From Orychophragmus violaceus (taxonomy: Eukaryota > Streptophyta > Magnoliopsida > Brassicales > Brassicaceae): a stretch of 64,000 bases of DNA. A program made the translations under genes and the position numbers. How positions within the stretch are numbered: position 1 is the stretch's first letter; each line of letters begins with the position of its first letter. The stretch spans positions 69,497,581 through 69,561,580 of the forward strand of contig CM058240.1 in NCBI GenBank assembly GCA_030180135.1, given 5' to 3'. Below, in pieces: positions 23,241 to 33,600 of the stretch. The notes under the pieces are model-generated. The model saw nothing but the letters and a program-made list of their open reading frames with translations, made no database searches and was not told the origin of the DNA.

Positions 23241-23398
23241 CTAACAGACAAGAGAGAAACTTAGATCTTCTAAAAGGTCCTATGAGAATACTGAACAAAA
23301 CTTTTTAACAAATGTTTCAAGAAGTTTTTGTTAAAAAGTTTTGTTCAGTATTCTCATAGGACCTTTTAGAAGATCTAAGTTTCTCTCTTGTCTGTTAG
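23241..23398. repeat. Inverted satellite junction at the palindrome centre
   Basis: This is a satellite fragment in plus orientation (23241-23312), a 14-bp spacer (23313-23326), and the same fragment in minus orientation (23327-23398). It is the only place in the window where I see the satellite change strand. It could form a 72-bp hairpin stem. The right half ends GTTAG, the complement of the E2a target duplication. Confidence 0.95.
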
Positions 23399-23789
23399 TA
23401 TTGAAGTGGAGATCATTATTGAGATGAAGACTTGATATGGCTCAGCTCATATTTGAATGCATATGACCGTTGGAAGAAACTACAAAGAGGCGCCACTTTG
23501 TTGCCTTACCCGGATGGAGAATCTCTTTCCTAAAGGGGATATTCATCTTTCCATGTTTGTATAGCTGATTTTATTACTTACCCTAGTTGTATTCTCTTAT
23601 ATATATGCTCTGTAAACCCTGTTGATGAATATACAAGAGAGTTACTCTTCTCTAATAGCCGCAAACCTCCCTCTCTCTCTCTCTAAGTCGCTAAGAACCC
23701 TAATCGGGTCTCCTAGCTTCTCTCATCATTTTCTCTTCATTCTCTCTTCAATCTAAACAATACTCTCAGTCTAAACTCATATTCTTACA
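23399..23789 (+). repeat. 5' LTR of E2b
   Basis: This 391-bp LTR begins TATTGAAGTGG and ends CATATTCTTACA. A TATA-like TATATATAT lies at 23598-23606. It matches the E2a 5' LTR, not the 3' LTR, at all three sites where the E2a LTRs differ. Confidence 0.94.
23598..23606 (+). promoter_or_regulatory. Putative TATA box of E2b 5' LTR
   Basis: TATATATAT lies mid-LTR and is followed downstream by a CCGCAAAC motif and a CT-rich tract. This fits a promoter position, but no start site can be seen directly. Confidence 0.5.
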
Positions 23790-23802
23790 TGGTATCAGAG
23801 CC
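23790..23802 (+). other. Primer-binding site of E2b
   Basis: TGGTATCAGAGCC directly follows the 5' LTR and fits initiator Met-tRNA. Confidence 0.93.
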
Positions 23803-24033
23803 ATAAGCTCCTATACCTATTCAATTCCGCATAAACTCTGATTTTTTCCTAGTTCTTGGTCATCTTCTCTGAAACTTGTTCTTAAAGAGATCCGACTGTT
23901 GTTCTTGAGAGTAATAAAACTTTCAAGCATTCCTCGTTTTTTTTCTCTAGTGTGTGTTCTCTGTGAGTTGAGAACCTGTTTATTCAGAAGTATTCCTTGA
24001 AAACTCCCTCCTTGCATCAAATCTGTTTTAGCA

Positions 24034-24774
24034 ATGGAGAACTCAAGGATCATTCCTGTGACTCTCAAAGGTGCCAACTACATTGTTTGGGCCAGGATGG
24101 TGAAGTCTGCTCTTGGAGGCAGAGGTTTATGGAAGTACATCATGAGGAGCACAGCTCCAGAGAAAGTGATGAAGGCAAAAGAAGGTAAAGAAGATGTTGA
24201 GCATGAGGACACATCTGAAGCTGATGAAGAAGCGTGGGTTCAAGGGGATCAACATGTCCTCTCCATACTTCAAAGCTCACTGGACCAACATCTCTTGGAG
24301 GCTTACTCCTACTGTGTGACTTCAAAGCAGCTATGGGACACCATTGAGAAGGTTTATGGAAACAAAACAAATCTCACCCGAGTCTTTGAAGTTAAGCTAG
24401 CCATTAACAACCTCCAGCAAGAAGATATGGAGTTTAAGGCTCACTTTGGCAAGTTTAGCTCACTGTGGTCAGAGCTGGAGATGTTAAGGCCACCAAGCAG
24501 TGACCCTTTGGTGTTACAAGAAAGGAGAGAGCAAGATAAAGTCTTTGCTCTTCTGCTCACCTTGAACTCATCCTACAATGGGATGATTAAGCACATCCTG
24601 AGGGCAGACACTCTACCTGATATTGATGATGTGTGTGGACAGATTCAAAAAGAGCAAGGTTCATTTGGGTTGTTCAAAGGGAAAGGAGAGTTGGTAATCG
24701 CCAATAAAGGTGTGTTTCAAGCTGAGGAAAGGCAGAACCATGGAGGTGACAAGAGAGGAGTCTTTGATGTGTGA
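24034..24774 (+). CDS. Gag N-terminal part of E2b (frame-broken before the zinc knuckle)
   Basis: This frame of 246 residues starts with ATG 24034 (MENSRII...). It holds a UBN2-like Gag core with the QLWDTIEKVYG and FSSLWSELEMLRPP stretches that align with E1. It ends in TGA at 24772-24774, after about 20 residues with no counterpart in E1. The knuckle CDFCKKSGHLKDRC is read only in the overlapping +1 frame. I see no obvious slippery heptamer in the overlap, so an inherited 1-nt gain (or 2-nt loss) is the simpler reading. Programmed +1 shifting is not excluded. Confidence 0.87.
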   Translation: MENSRIIPVTLKGANYIVWARMVKSALGGRGLWKYIMRSTAPEKVMKAKEGKEDVEHEDTSEADEEAWVQGDQHVLSILQSSLDQHLLEAYSYCVTSKQLWDTIEKVYGNKTNLTRVFEVKLAINNLQQEDMEFKAHFGKFSSLWSELEMLRPPSSDPLVLQERREQDKVFALLLTLNSSYNGMIKHILRADTLPDIDDVCGQIQKEQGSFGLFKGKGELVIANKGVFQAEERQNHGGDKRGVFDV

Positions 24775-27700
24775 TTTTTGCAAGAAGAGTGGGCACTTGA
24801 AGGATAGATGCTGGCGCCTTCACCCTAACCTCAGGCCATCATCCCACAACAACCGGTTCAAAGATCAAAGGGCAAACTACTCATATGGTGCAGCTGGACC
24901 AGGTTCTTCTTCAATGCAGCAATGTGATGAAGGGAGAGCAATGGTGGTCCATCAAGCACCAGCTGTGACTGCTCAGAATGATGTGGTAAGGAGGTCAGAC
25001 CTTGAGGCTCTCATTAAAGCTCTCAAGGAGAACTCTAGTATGATCCTTGGCACTTCACTCTTTGCTTCAAACAAACTGAAACCTTTGATCATTGATTCAG
25101 GAGCCTCTCATCATATGATAAGTGATTATAGGTTGATAAATAGTGTTGAACCTGCCTTAGGAAGTGTAGTAATTGCAAATGGCGATAAGATTCCAATACA
25201 AGGCATAGGAAATCTGAAACTATTTGACAAAGAATCTAAAGTTTTTTATATGCCTAGTTTCACCTCCAACTTAGTCTCTGTTAAAAGAATAGCCACTGAT
25301 TTAAATTGCAATGTTGTTTTTAGTCCTAATGATGTGGTGTTTCAGGATATTAAGACAAGTAAGTTGATTGGGAAAGGTGTGACAAAGGATGAGCTCTATA
25401 TGGTTGAAGACACCAACCCTCCTTCTGAATTATCTACTGTTTTATCTACTGCTTTATCTACTTGTGTTGGTGTGGATGATTCTATTTGGCATGCTAGACT
25501 AGGACATCCACACTCTAGGGCTTTAGGACTATTATTACCTACTGTTTCTTTTAAGAATGATGAGTGTGAGGCTTGTATTCTTGGAAAACATTGCAAATCT
25601 GTTTTTTCAGTTTCTAAAACCACTTATGAAAGTTGCTTTGATCTTGTTCATTCTGATGTGTGGACTGCTCCTTGTATGTCTAGAGAAAATCATAAGTACT
25701 TTGTCACCTTCATTGATGAAAAATCTAAATATACTTGGATAACATTGATGCAAACTAAGGATAGAGTGTTAGATGCTTTTATGAACTTTCAAAGTCATGT
25801 TACTAACCATTTCAATGCTAAGATCAAAATTTTTAGATCAGACAATGGTGGTGAGTACACTAGCAATGCCTTCAAGCAACACTTGTCCAAGCATGGGATT
25901 CTTCATCAAACAAGCTGTCCATACACTCCACAACAAAATGGAGTGGCTGAGAGGAAGAACAGACATCTGATGGAAGTGGCAAGATCCATGATGTTCTACA
26001 AGAATGTGCCTAAGAGGTTTTGGGGAGATGCAGTCATGACTGCTTGTTACTTGATTAACAGAACTCCCACAAAAGTTCTCAAGGATCAATCTCCATTTCA
26101 GGTATTAAACAAAACAAATCCATTAGTTGATCACTTACGTGTGTTTGGGTGTCTTTGCTTTGTGTTAATACCAGGAGAACAAAGGGATAAGTTGGATGCT
26201 AAGAGCACCAAAGCCATGTTCATTGGATATTCTACAACACAGAAAGGATACAAGTGTTATGTGCCTGAAACAAGGAAGGTGTTGATTTCAAGAGATGTAA
26301 AATTTATGGAGACAAGAGGCTTCTATGATGAAAGGAATTGGGATAGTTTGAAGGACCTTCCAACATCTCAATCAGACCGGGCTGAGAACTTGAGAAGAAT
26401 TATGGAAAGCCTTGGAATTGGTATACCTTCCCAACCGGCTGCAACAAGCCCTGCTCCTACATTACCAGTAGTGACTTCAGAAGCTCCACAAGAATCAGTC
26501 CATCTTGATCCTGAGGGGGACACTCAAGAATCAGCTCCAGAACCGCAAGAATCTGATTCATCTACACATGATCAAGCTGAGACTGAGGAGCATGAAGAAC
26601 ATGAGGTAGAACCTGAGGAGTTGGATCATCATAATGAAGAGGAGTTGGATCATCATAATGAAGAGATGGAACATCACAATGAAGAAGTTGAACAGGAACA
26701 GCCGGTCCAGGTCCAGGTAAATGAGCAACAAGTTCAGGTGTTAAGAAGGAGTACAAGGGAGAAAAAAGATCCATCAGAATGGAAGAAGACTAGAGTTTAC
26801 TTCAACAGCAATGCAGTAGCTCATCCCACTCAAGCAGTTTTCAGTTTAGCTTATGTACCTTTGGAACATCAGGTGTTCATTGGGAAGTTGGATCAAGAAG
26901 TTGTACCAACAACCTATGAAGAGGCCAAAGGAGATAAAAGATGGATGCAGGCTGTTGATGAAGAGACCAAAGCTATGGAGAACAATGAGACTTGGTATGA
27001 AGCTGATCTTCCTAAGGGCAAGAAGGCAGTGACTTCTAAGTGGGTTTTCACTATCAAGTATCAAAGCAATGGAGAGATTGAAAGGTACAAAGCAAGGCTG
27101 GTTGCAAGAGGCTTCACTCAAACCTATGGAAAGGACTACTTGGATACCTTTGCACCAGTAGCTAAGCTTCACACAGTTAGGATCATCTTGTCACTAGCAA
27201 CAAACCTTGGTTGGGAACTTTGGCAAATGGATGTCAAGAATGCATTCCTTCAAGGAGAGCTTGAAGATGAGGTATACATGAGACCACCTTCTGGTCTTGA
27301 AAGCATTGTGAAACCAGGGAAGGTGCTAAGGCTCAAGAAGGCGATCTATGGACTCAAGCAATCACCTAGAGCTTGGTACCACAAGTTGAGCTCAACCCTT
27401 ATGCAAAAAGGATTCAAGAGATCGGAGGGAGACCATACCTTGTTTACTCTTCAAGATCAGGAAGGTATCATTGTCATCCTTGTTTATGTTGACGACATTA
27501 TCATTTCAGGGAGTAACAAGTCAGGTATTCAAGAAACCAAAGCTTATCTTAAATCTGTGTTTGATATTAAGGATCTTGGTACTCTAAAGTACTTCCTTGG
27601 GATAGAAGTTTGTCGGTCTGATGAAGGACTCTTCTTATCTCAAAGGAAGTACACACTTGATTTATTGTCTGAAGCAGGAAAGATTGGATCAAGACCAGCT

Positions 27701-28483
27701 AAGACACCACTGGAGGAAGGCTACAAAGTCATAAGAGAGGGGGAGCTTGAAGACAGACCATTTGAGGACATCACTCAATACAGAAGACTTGTCGGTAAGC
27801 TAATCTATTTAACTATAACCAGACCTGACTTGTGCTTTGCTGTGAACCAGATAAGCCAATATATGCAAGCACCAAAGGTGCATCATTGGGACATGGTTCA
27901 GAGGATACTCAGATACCTAAGTGGTACTTCCGGGCAAGGCATTTGGATGGGCTGCAATCAAAGCACAGAGATAGTTGGGTATTGTGATGCTGATTGGGCA
28001 GGAGATAGAGTGGACAGGAGGTCCACTACAGGATATTGTACCTTCATTGGAGGAAACCTTGTTACTTGGAAGAGCAAGAAACAGAAGATAGTGTCATGTT
28101 CTAGTGCTGAAGCAGAGTATAGAGCAATGAGGAAGCTAGCAACAGAATTGGCATGGATCAAAGGCCTTCTTGTGGATTTGGGGATTGAGACTTCAAAGTC
28201 AATCACTATGCATTGTGACAACCAAGCTGCTATTCACATTGCATCAAACTCAGTTTTCCATGAGAGGACCAAGCATATAGAAGTGGATTGTCACAAGGTG
28301 AGACAGATGATTGAACAAGGAGTGGTGTTACCATGCTTTACAAGGAGTGAAGAACAACTAGCTGATGTGTTTACTAAAGCAGCAAGCTTGAAGGTGTGTG
28401 AGTCCATTCATCCAAAGCTGGGACTCATGGACCTTCCAGAATCCCTTAAGGCTATGGAGTCTATACTCTTTTTCCCTTCATGA
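24710..28483 (+). CDS. Pol (zinc knuckle to RNase H) of E2b
   Basis: This 1257-residue frame overlaps Gag by 65 nt in the +1 frame. The ATG at 24710 is simply the first Met and may not be used. Features in order are: CCHC knuckle near 21-35; protease D129-S-G; HHCC site; integrase D316/D378/E414 (61 and 35 residues between); linker with four LDHHNEE-like repeats at about 636-665; reverse transcriptase D841 and YVDD 928/929; RNase H with D1093 intact. It ends shortly before the polypurine tract. No internal stop is seen. Compared with E2a it keeps the protease Gly and differs at about ten residues. It is the best preserved pol in the window, limited by the Gag frame break. Confidence 0.9.
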   Translation: MCFKLRKGRTMEVTREESLMCDFCKKSGHLKDRCWRLHPNLRPSSHNNRFKDQRANYSYGAAGPGSSSMQQCDEGRAMVVHQAPAVTAQNDVVRRSDLEALIKALKENSSMILGTSLFASNKLKPLIIDSGASHHMISDYRLINSVEPALGSVVIANGDKIPIQGIGNLKLFDKESKVFYMPSFTSNLVSVKRIATDLNCNVVFSPNDVVFQDIKTSKLIGKGVTKDELYMVEDTNPPSELSTVLSTALSTCVGVDDSIWHARLGHPHSRALGLLLPTVSFKNDECEACILGKHCKSVFSVSKTTYESCFDLVHSDVWTAPCMSRENHKYFVTFIDEKSKYTWITLMQTKDRVLDAFMNFQSHVTNHFNAKIKIFRSDNGGEYTSNAFKQHLSKHGILHQTSCPYTPQQNGVAERKNRHLMEVARSMMFYKNVPKRFWGDAVMTACYLINRTPTKVLKDQSPFQVLNKTNPLVDHLRVFGCLCFVLIPGEQRDKLDAKSTKAMFIGYSTTQKGYKCYVPETRKVLISRDVKFMETRGFYDERNWDSLKDLPTSQSDRAENLRRIMESLGIGIPSQPAATSPAPTLPVVTSEAPQESVHLDPEGDTQESAPEPQESDSSTHDQAETEEHEEHEVEPEELDHHNEEELDHHNEEMEHHNEEVEQEQPVQVQVNEQQVQVLRRSTREKKDPSEWKKTRVYFNSNAVAHPTQAVFSLAYVPLEHQVFIGKLDQEVVPTTYEEAKGDKRWMQAVDEETKAMENNETWYEADLPKGKKAVTSKWVFTIKYQSNGEIERYKARLVARGFTQTYGKDYLDTFAPVAKLHTVRIILSLATNLGWELWQMDVKNAFLQGELEDEVYMRPPSGLESIVKPGKVLRLKKAIYGLKQSPRAWYHKLSSTLMQKGFKRSEGDHTLFTLQDQEGIIVILVYVDDIIISGSNKSGIQETKAYLKSVFDIKDLGTLKYFLGIEVCRSDEGLFLSQRKYTLDLLSEAGKIGSRPAKTPLEEGYKVIREGELEDRPFEDITQYRRLVGKLIYLTITRPDLCFAVNQISQYMQAPKVHHWDMVQRILRYLSGTSGQGIWMGCNQSTEIVGYCDADWAGDRVDRRSTTGYCTFIGGNLVTWKSKKQKIVSCSSAEAEYRAMRKLATELAWIKGLLVDLGIETSKSITMHCDNQAAIHIASNSVFHERTKHIEVDCHKVRQMIEQGVVLPCFTRSEEQLADVFTKAASLKVCESIHPKLGLMDLPESLKAMESILFFPS

Positions 28484-28576
28484 AGTTTTATCCCATGTGG
28501 TTTCTTCATGGAGGTTTTTAATGAGGTAGATCTCCAAGGACATTCCAAGCTTGATTCAACTCTTGAACTCAAGCTT

Positions 28577-28585
28577 GAGGGGGAG
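28577..28585 (+). other. Polypurine tract of E2b
   Basis: GAGGGGGAG directly precedes the TATTG start of the 3' LTR. Confidence 0.88.
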
Positions 28586-28976
28586 TATTGAAGTGGAGAT
28601 CATTATTGAGATGAAGACTTGATATGGCTCAGCTCATATTTGAATGCATATGACCGTTGGAAGAAACTACAAAGAGGCGCCACTTTGTTGCCTTACCCGG
28701 ATGGAGAATCTCTTTCCTAAAGGGGATATTCATCTTTCCATCTTTGTATAGCTTATTTTATTACTTACCCTAGTTGTATTCTCTTATATATATGCTCTGT
28801 AAACCCTGTTGATGAATATACAAGAGAGTTACTCTTCTCTAGTAGCCGCAAACCTCCCTCTCTCTCTCTCTAAGTCGCTAAGAACCCTAATCGGGTCTCC
28901 TAGCTTCTCTCATCATTTTCTCTTCATTCTCTCTTCAATCTAAACAACACTCTCAGTCTAAACTCATATTCTTACA
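28586..28976 (+). repeat. 3' LTR of E2b
   Basis: This 391-bp LTR differs from the 5' LTR at four sites (CATCTTTG, GCTTATTT, CTAGTAGC, ACAACACTC). CTAGTAGC is shared with the E2a 3' LTR. The LTR ends exactly at TTACA and is followed by satellite starting AGGTAAGATAAC in plus orientation. Confidence 0.93.
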
Positions 28977-30031
28977 AGGTAAGATAACTATAAGTTAGTT
29001 TTTGCATGCTCTTAAAGGTAAAATGAGAAGCATGTTATACAAGTTTATGTTCACTTTAAACACCCCTAAGTAACCCTACTAACAGACAAGAGAGAAACTT
29101 TGATCTTCTAAAATGTCCTATGAGAATCCTAAACCAAACTTTTTTACCAAAACTTCTTGAAACATATGTATCATGGATTGGAGAAATTAGGTGAGGTAAG
29201 ACAACTATAAGTTAGTTTTTGCATGCTCTTAAAGGTAGAATGAGAAGCATGTTATACAAGTTTATGTTCATTTTAAACACCCCTAAGTAACCCTACTAAC
29301 AGACAAGAAAGAAACTTTGATATTCCAAAATGTCCTATGAGAATCCGAAACAAAACTTGTGTTACCAAAACTTCTTGAAACATATGAGAAGCATGTTATA
29401 GAAAAGAAAAGAACAAAACTTTGATCTTCTAAAAGGTCCTATGAGAATACTAAACAAAACGTTTTAACAAAAACTTCTTGAAACAAATGTATCATGAATT
29501 GTAGAAACTATTTGAGGTAAGACAACTATAAGTTAGTTTTTGCACGCTCTTAAAGGTAGAATGAGAAGCATGTTATACAAGTTTATGTTCATTTTAAACA
29601 CCCCTAAGTAACCCTACCAACAGACAAGAGAGAAACTTAGATCTTCTAAAAGGTCCTATGAGAATACTGAACAAAACTTTTTAACAAAAACTTCTTGAAA
29701 CATATGTGTCAGGGATTGGAGAAACTAGGTGAGGTAATAAAACTATAAGTTAGTTTTTGTATGCTCCTAAAGGTAAAATTAGAAGCATGTTATACAAGTT
29801 TATGTTCCTTTAAACACCCCTAAGTAACACTACTAACAGACAAGAAAGAAACTTTGATCTTCTAAAATGTCCTATAAAAATCCTAAACAAAACATTTTTA
29901 CCAAAACTTCTTGAAACATATGTGTCATGGATTAGAGAAATTAGGTGAGATAAGACAACTATAAGTTAGTTTTTGCATGCTCTTAAAGGTAAAATGAGAA
30001 GCATGTTATACAAGTTTATGTTCCTTTAAAC
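28977..30031. repeat. 217-bp satellite array, block C
   Basis: This is about 1.05 kb of satellite in plus orientation. It starts mid-monomer directly after the E2b LTR and ends TTCCTTTAAAC. TAAAC (30027-30031) is the E3 target duplication. It contains one 103-bp short monomer (29388 onward) and the CACGCTC and GTCAGGG subtypes. There are no genes. Confidence 0.94.
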
Positions 30032-30449
30032 TGTGAGTTTTAGAGTATGTGAACATTAGGTTACTTGGTAAGTTTAGAGAGAATGCGCAGCAAAGAGAGA
30101 GAGAATGGTGTTCACAACCCTTAACATTCATTTGCGGTTTACATCAGCTTTTATAGGGATACATTCAGCCAAAATGTTTAACCTAACTAAGTAAAAGACA
30201 AATGCACAAGATGCCAAGGAGTTCTGAAGCGTGGCAGAGGAGAGAGAGAGGGTGTGGACCACATAACCTAACGGCTCTCTCTCTTAAACCCTAAAGCCCT
30301 TCTTTCTTCTTTCAATCCGAGACTTGTACATTTGAATTGTTGGCGCCTCATGATATTAAGTCCCCAACTTTGCACTTCATCAATGTGCAAGTCTTGTGCA
30401 TTTTATGATAATGCACAATCTTAACACATTGATCTTAACATGATCAATA
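30032..30449 (-). repeat. 3' LTR of E3
   Basis: This 418-bp LTR reads TGTGAGTTTTAG to TGATCAATA on the plus strand. Apart from one C/T difference (AACCTAAC/AACTTAAC) it equals 35178-35595. It contains AAGTCCCCAACTTTGCAC and a GGCGCC motif. Confidence 0.94.
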
Positions 30450-30458
30450 CTCCCCCTC
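30450..30458 (-). other. Polypurine tract of E3
   Basis: CTCCCCCTC on the plus strand (GAGGGGGAG on the element strand) abuts the 3' LTR. The preceding 3' tail is nearly the same as in E1. Confidence 0.88.
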
Positions 30459-30601
30459 AAGTTCAGACTTTGGAATCACCCTAAAGACTGAACTTAGAAT
30501 GATCATGGCAACACCTCATTAAAAACCTTGATGTGGAAAACCACTTGGGACAAAACCACATCAAGGGAAAAAGAGTATGCTGCTCATGAATCAGGAGAGT
30601 T

Positions 30602-33600
30602 CTAATCATGAATAGCTACTAGCCCTAGTTTGCCAAAGACATGAGTGCAAACTTTAAGACTAGCAGCCTTGGTGAAGATATCCGCAAGCTGATCTTCACT
30701 CTTTGTGTAACAAGGCAGAATGGTTCCATCTTCAATCTTCTCCCTTACTTTGTGACAATCAATCTCAATGTGTTTGGTCCTCTCATGAAACACTGAGTTG
30801 GTTGCAATGTGAATAGCAGCCTGGTTGTCACAATGGAATGTGATTGGACTTGACTGCTCTATGCCAAAGTCCTTGAGGAAAGCCTTCAGCCATGTTAACT
30901 CGGTTGCAAGCTTCCTCATGGCCCTATACTCAGCTTCAGCACTAGAACAAGATACCACCTTCTGCTTCTTTGTCTTCCAAGTCACCAAGTTGCCTCCAAT
31001 GAAGGTGCAATAGCCGGTTGTTGATCTCCTATCACTCTTATCACCAGCCCAATCTGCATCACAATAGCCAACAATCTCTGTGCTCTCATTCTTACCCATC
31101 CAAATACCTTGTCCAATTGATCCTTTGAGATATCTGAGGATCCTCTCAATCAAACTCCAATGATACACTGTGGGTGATTGCATATGTTGGCTAACTTGAT
31201 TCACAGCAAAGCACAAGTCTGGTCTTGTGAGAGTGAGGTAGATAAGCTTCCCAACCAGCCTCCTATACAATGAGACATCCTTGAACTTGACTTCATCTGA
31301 TTTCTCCCCCTTTCTATTGACTTGGTAGCCATCTTCAAGAGGAGTCTTTGCAATCTTGCAATCAAGCATACTTGTTTCTGTCAACAAGTCCTTAACATAC
31401 TTCCTTTGGGACAGAAACAACCCATCATTGAATCTGCAAACTTCAATACCCAAGAAGTACTTCAACTCTCCAAGGTCTTTAATATCAAAGGAACTCTTGA
31501 GGAAATCCTTTGTAGACTGAATCCCATCATTATCACTTCCTGTGATAATCAAATCATCCACATATATCAGAACTACCACCACTCCTTGGGCACTTTGAAG
31601 CGTGAACAATGTGTGATCAGATTGAGACTTCTTGAAACCATGGTCCATGAGAGTGTGACTGAGCTTATGGTACCATGCCCTTGGTGATTGCTTCAGACCA
31701 TAAATTGCCCTTCTCAGCCTCAATACTTCACCATCTTTACACAAGTGCTTCAAACCTGGTGGTGGAGTCATATACACTTCCTCTTCAAGTTCACCTTGTA
31801 GAAAAGCATTCTTCACATCCATTTGCCATAGATTCCATGAGAGGTTGGTGGCTAAGCTCAATGTGACTCTCACTGTGTGAAGTTTAGCCACTGGTGCAAA
31901 GGTATCTGTATAGTCTTCTCCATAGGTTTGAGTGAATCCCCTTGCTACTAGCCTTGCCTTGTACCTCTCTATGTCTCCATTGCTTTTATACTTGATTGTG
32001 AAGACCCATTTAGAGCTAACCGTCTTCTTCTTTTTCGGCAGCTTCTCTACAATCCAAGTATGGTTCCTTTCCATAGCTTCTTTCTCATCCTTTACTGCCT
32101 CCATCCAAACCTTGATACCCTCAACCTCTTCATAAGTCTTAGGAACTTGGTTTAGCTCAATCTTTCCAAGAAAGGCCTTGTGACTAGATGGTAGCAAGTC
32201 AATAGAACAAGTAGACTGACTAGGATGAGCTACTGCTTGGTTATTGTAGTAGACTCTTGTCTTCATCCATTCTGATGGATCTTTCTTTTCCCTTGTGCTT
32301 CTCCTGAGTTGCTGAACCTGTTGATCAACCACTTCCTCATTACCCACTGCCTCTTGATAAACCATCTCATCCTCATCCATATCCAAGTCCACTTGGTTCT
32401 GATCTTGAGGTAGAGTGTCTTCTTGAGCTTGAGCCGGTTCCTGAGTGTGTGTTGCTGGTTCAGTATCCTCTTGTTGAGCTTCCTGGGTAGGTGTCTCAGC
32501 CTTTTCTGGCCGTGGGGTGTCATTGCCCAAGTGATCCAACAAGTACTTCAAACTTGTAGCCAAATCAGAAGGTGATCTTGAGAGATCTTTCAAACCTTCC
32601 CAATCCTTCTTTTCATAGTAACTCTGCCCCTCAATGAACTTAACATCCCTTGAAACATAGGTCCTGTTGTTGCTTGGATCAAAACACTTGTAGCCCTTCT
32701 GAGTTGTGGAGTATCCAAGAAACATACACCTTGTGCTCTTAGCATCTAGCTTGTTCCTTTGATCTCCTGAGATATATACAAAACAAACACAACCAAACAC
32801 ACGTAAGTGTTCAATAAATGGTTTGGCTTTGTTCAATACCTCATATGGTGAAGTGTCTTGAAGAACTCTAGTTGGGATCCTGTTGATGAGATAACATGCT
32901 GCCAACACGGCATCTCCCCAAAACCTCTTAGGAACATTGGTGTGGAACATCATGGACCTAGCAGCTTCCATGAGGTGTCTGTTCTTCCTTTCAGCCACAC
33001 CATTTTGTTGGGGAGTATGGGGACAACTTGTTTGATGAAGGATCCCACATTTGTTCAAGTGAGCTTTGAATCTTTGGCTTGTATACTCTCTTCCATTATC
33101 TGACCTAAACACTTTGATCTTGGCATTAAACTGATTAGTAACATAGTTTTGGAAATTTAAAAATGCATCAAACACCCTATCTTTAGATGGAAGCAAAGTT
33201 ACCCAAGTATATTTTGATTTTTCATCTATGAAGGTCACAAAATACTTGTTTCTATCTCTAGACAGACAAGGTGAAGTCCAAACATCAGAGTGCACAAGAT
33301 CAAAGCATTGTTCATAGATAGTAGTTGATTTAGGAAAAACAGTTCAACAATGTTTGCCAAGAATACAAGCTTCAAAAGTTGAATGATCAAAGCTAACATT
33401 AGGCAACATTAAGTTCAAAGCACGAGCATGAGGATGTCCTAGTCTAGCATGCCATAGGAAATTTTGATTGAAAGAAAAACATGATTTAAAAGCTAAAGTA
33501 TCCGAGTTGCTTGGAGAAGTGTCTTCAAGGAGGTAAAGCTCATCTTGTGTACCACCTCTTCCAATAACCTTTCCATTCTTAATATCCTGAAAACAAACTT

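Larger units (their letters stand above)
17656..28976. repeat. 11.3-kb inverted duplication (E2a / E2b palindrome)
   Basis: The left arm 17656-23312 and right arm 23327-28976 are reverse complements around a 14-bp spacer (23313-23326). Mirror positions add to 46639 at the centre (23240/23399, 22850/23789) and to 46632 at the outer ends, a net length difference of 7 bp. The mirrored part covers the whole retrotransposon and about 72 bp of flanking satellite. Confidence 0.93.
23399..28976 (+). mobile_element. E2b: mirrored Ty1/copia element without its own target duplication
   Basis: This 5578-bp element has the same structure as E2a in opposite orientation. The left flank is GTTAG (23394-23398), copied from E2a. 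The right flank is AGGTA, so the flanks do not match. It has 391-bp LTRs with four differences by eye. It shares the Gag/Pol frame break of E2a but keeps a normal DSG protease motif. I infer duplication of an already inserted element rather than a separate transposition. Confidence 0.93.

Noticed and set aside
23399..28976. E2b as an independent transposition
   Set aside because: It has no matched target duplication, the satellite flank is mirrored from E2a, and LTR variants pair 5' with 5' and 3' with 3'.
30283..30300. AAACCCTAAAG and similar telomere-like motifs in LTRs
   Set aside because: They are single copies inside LTRs with no tandem array, so this is not telomeric DNA.
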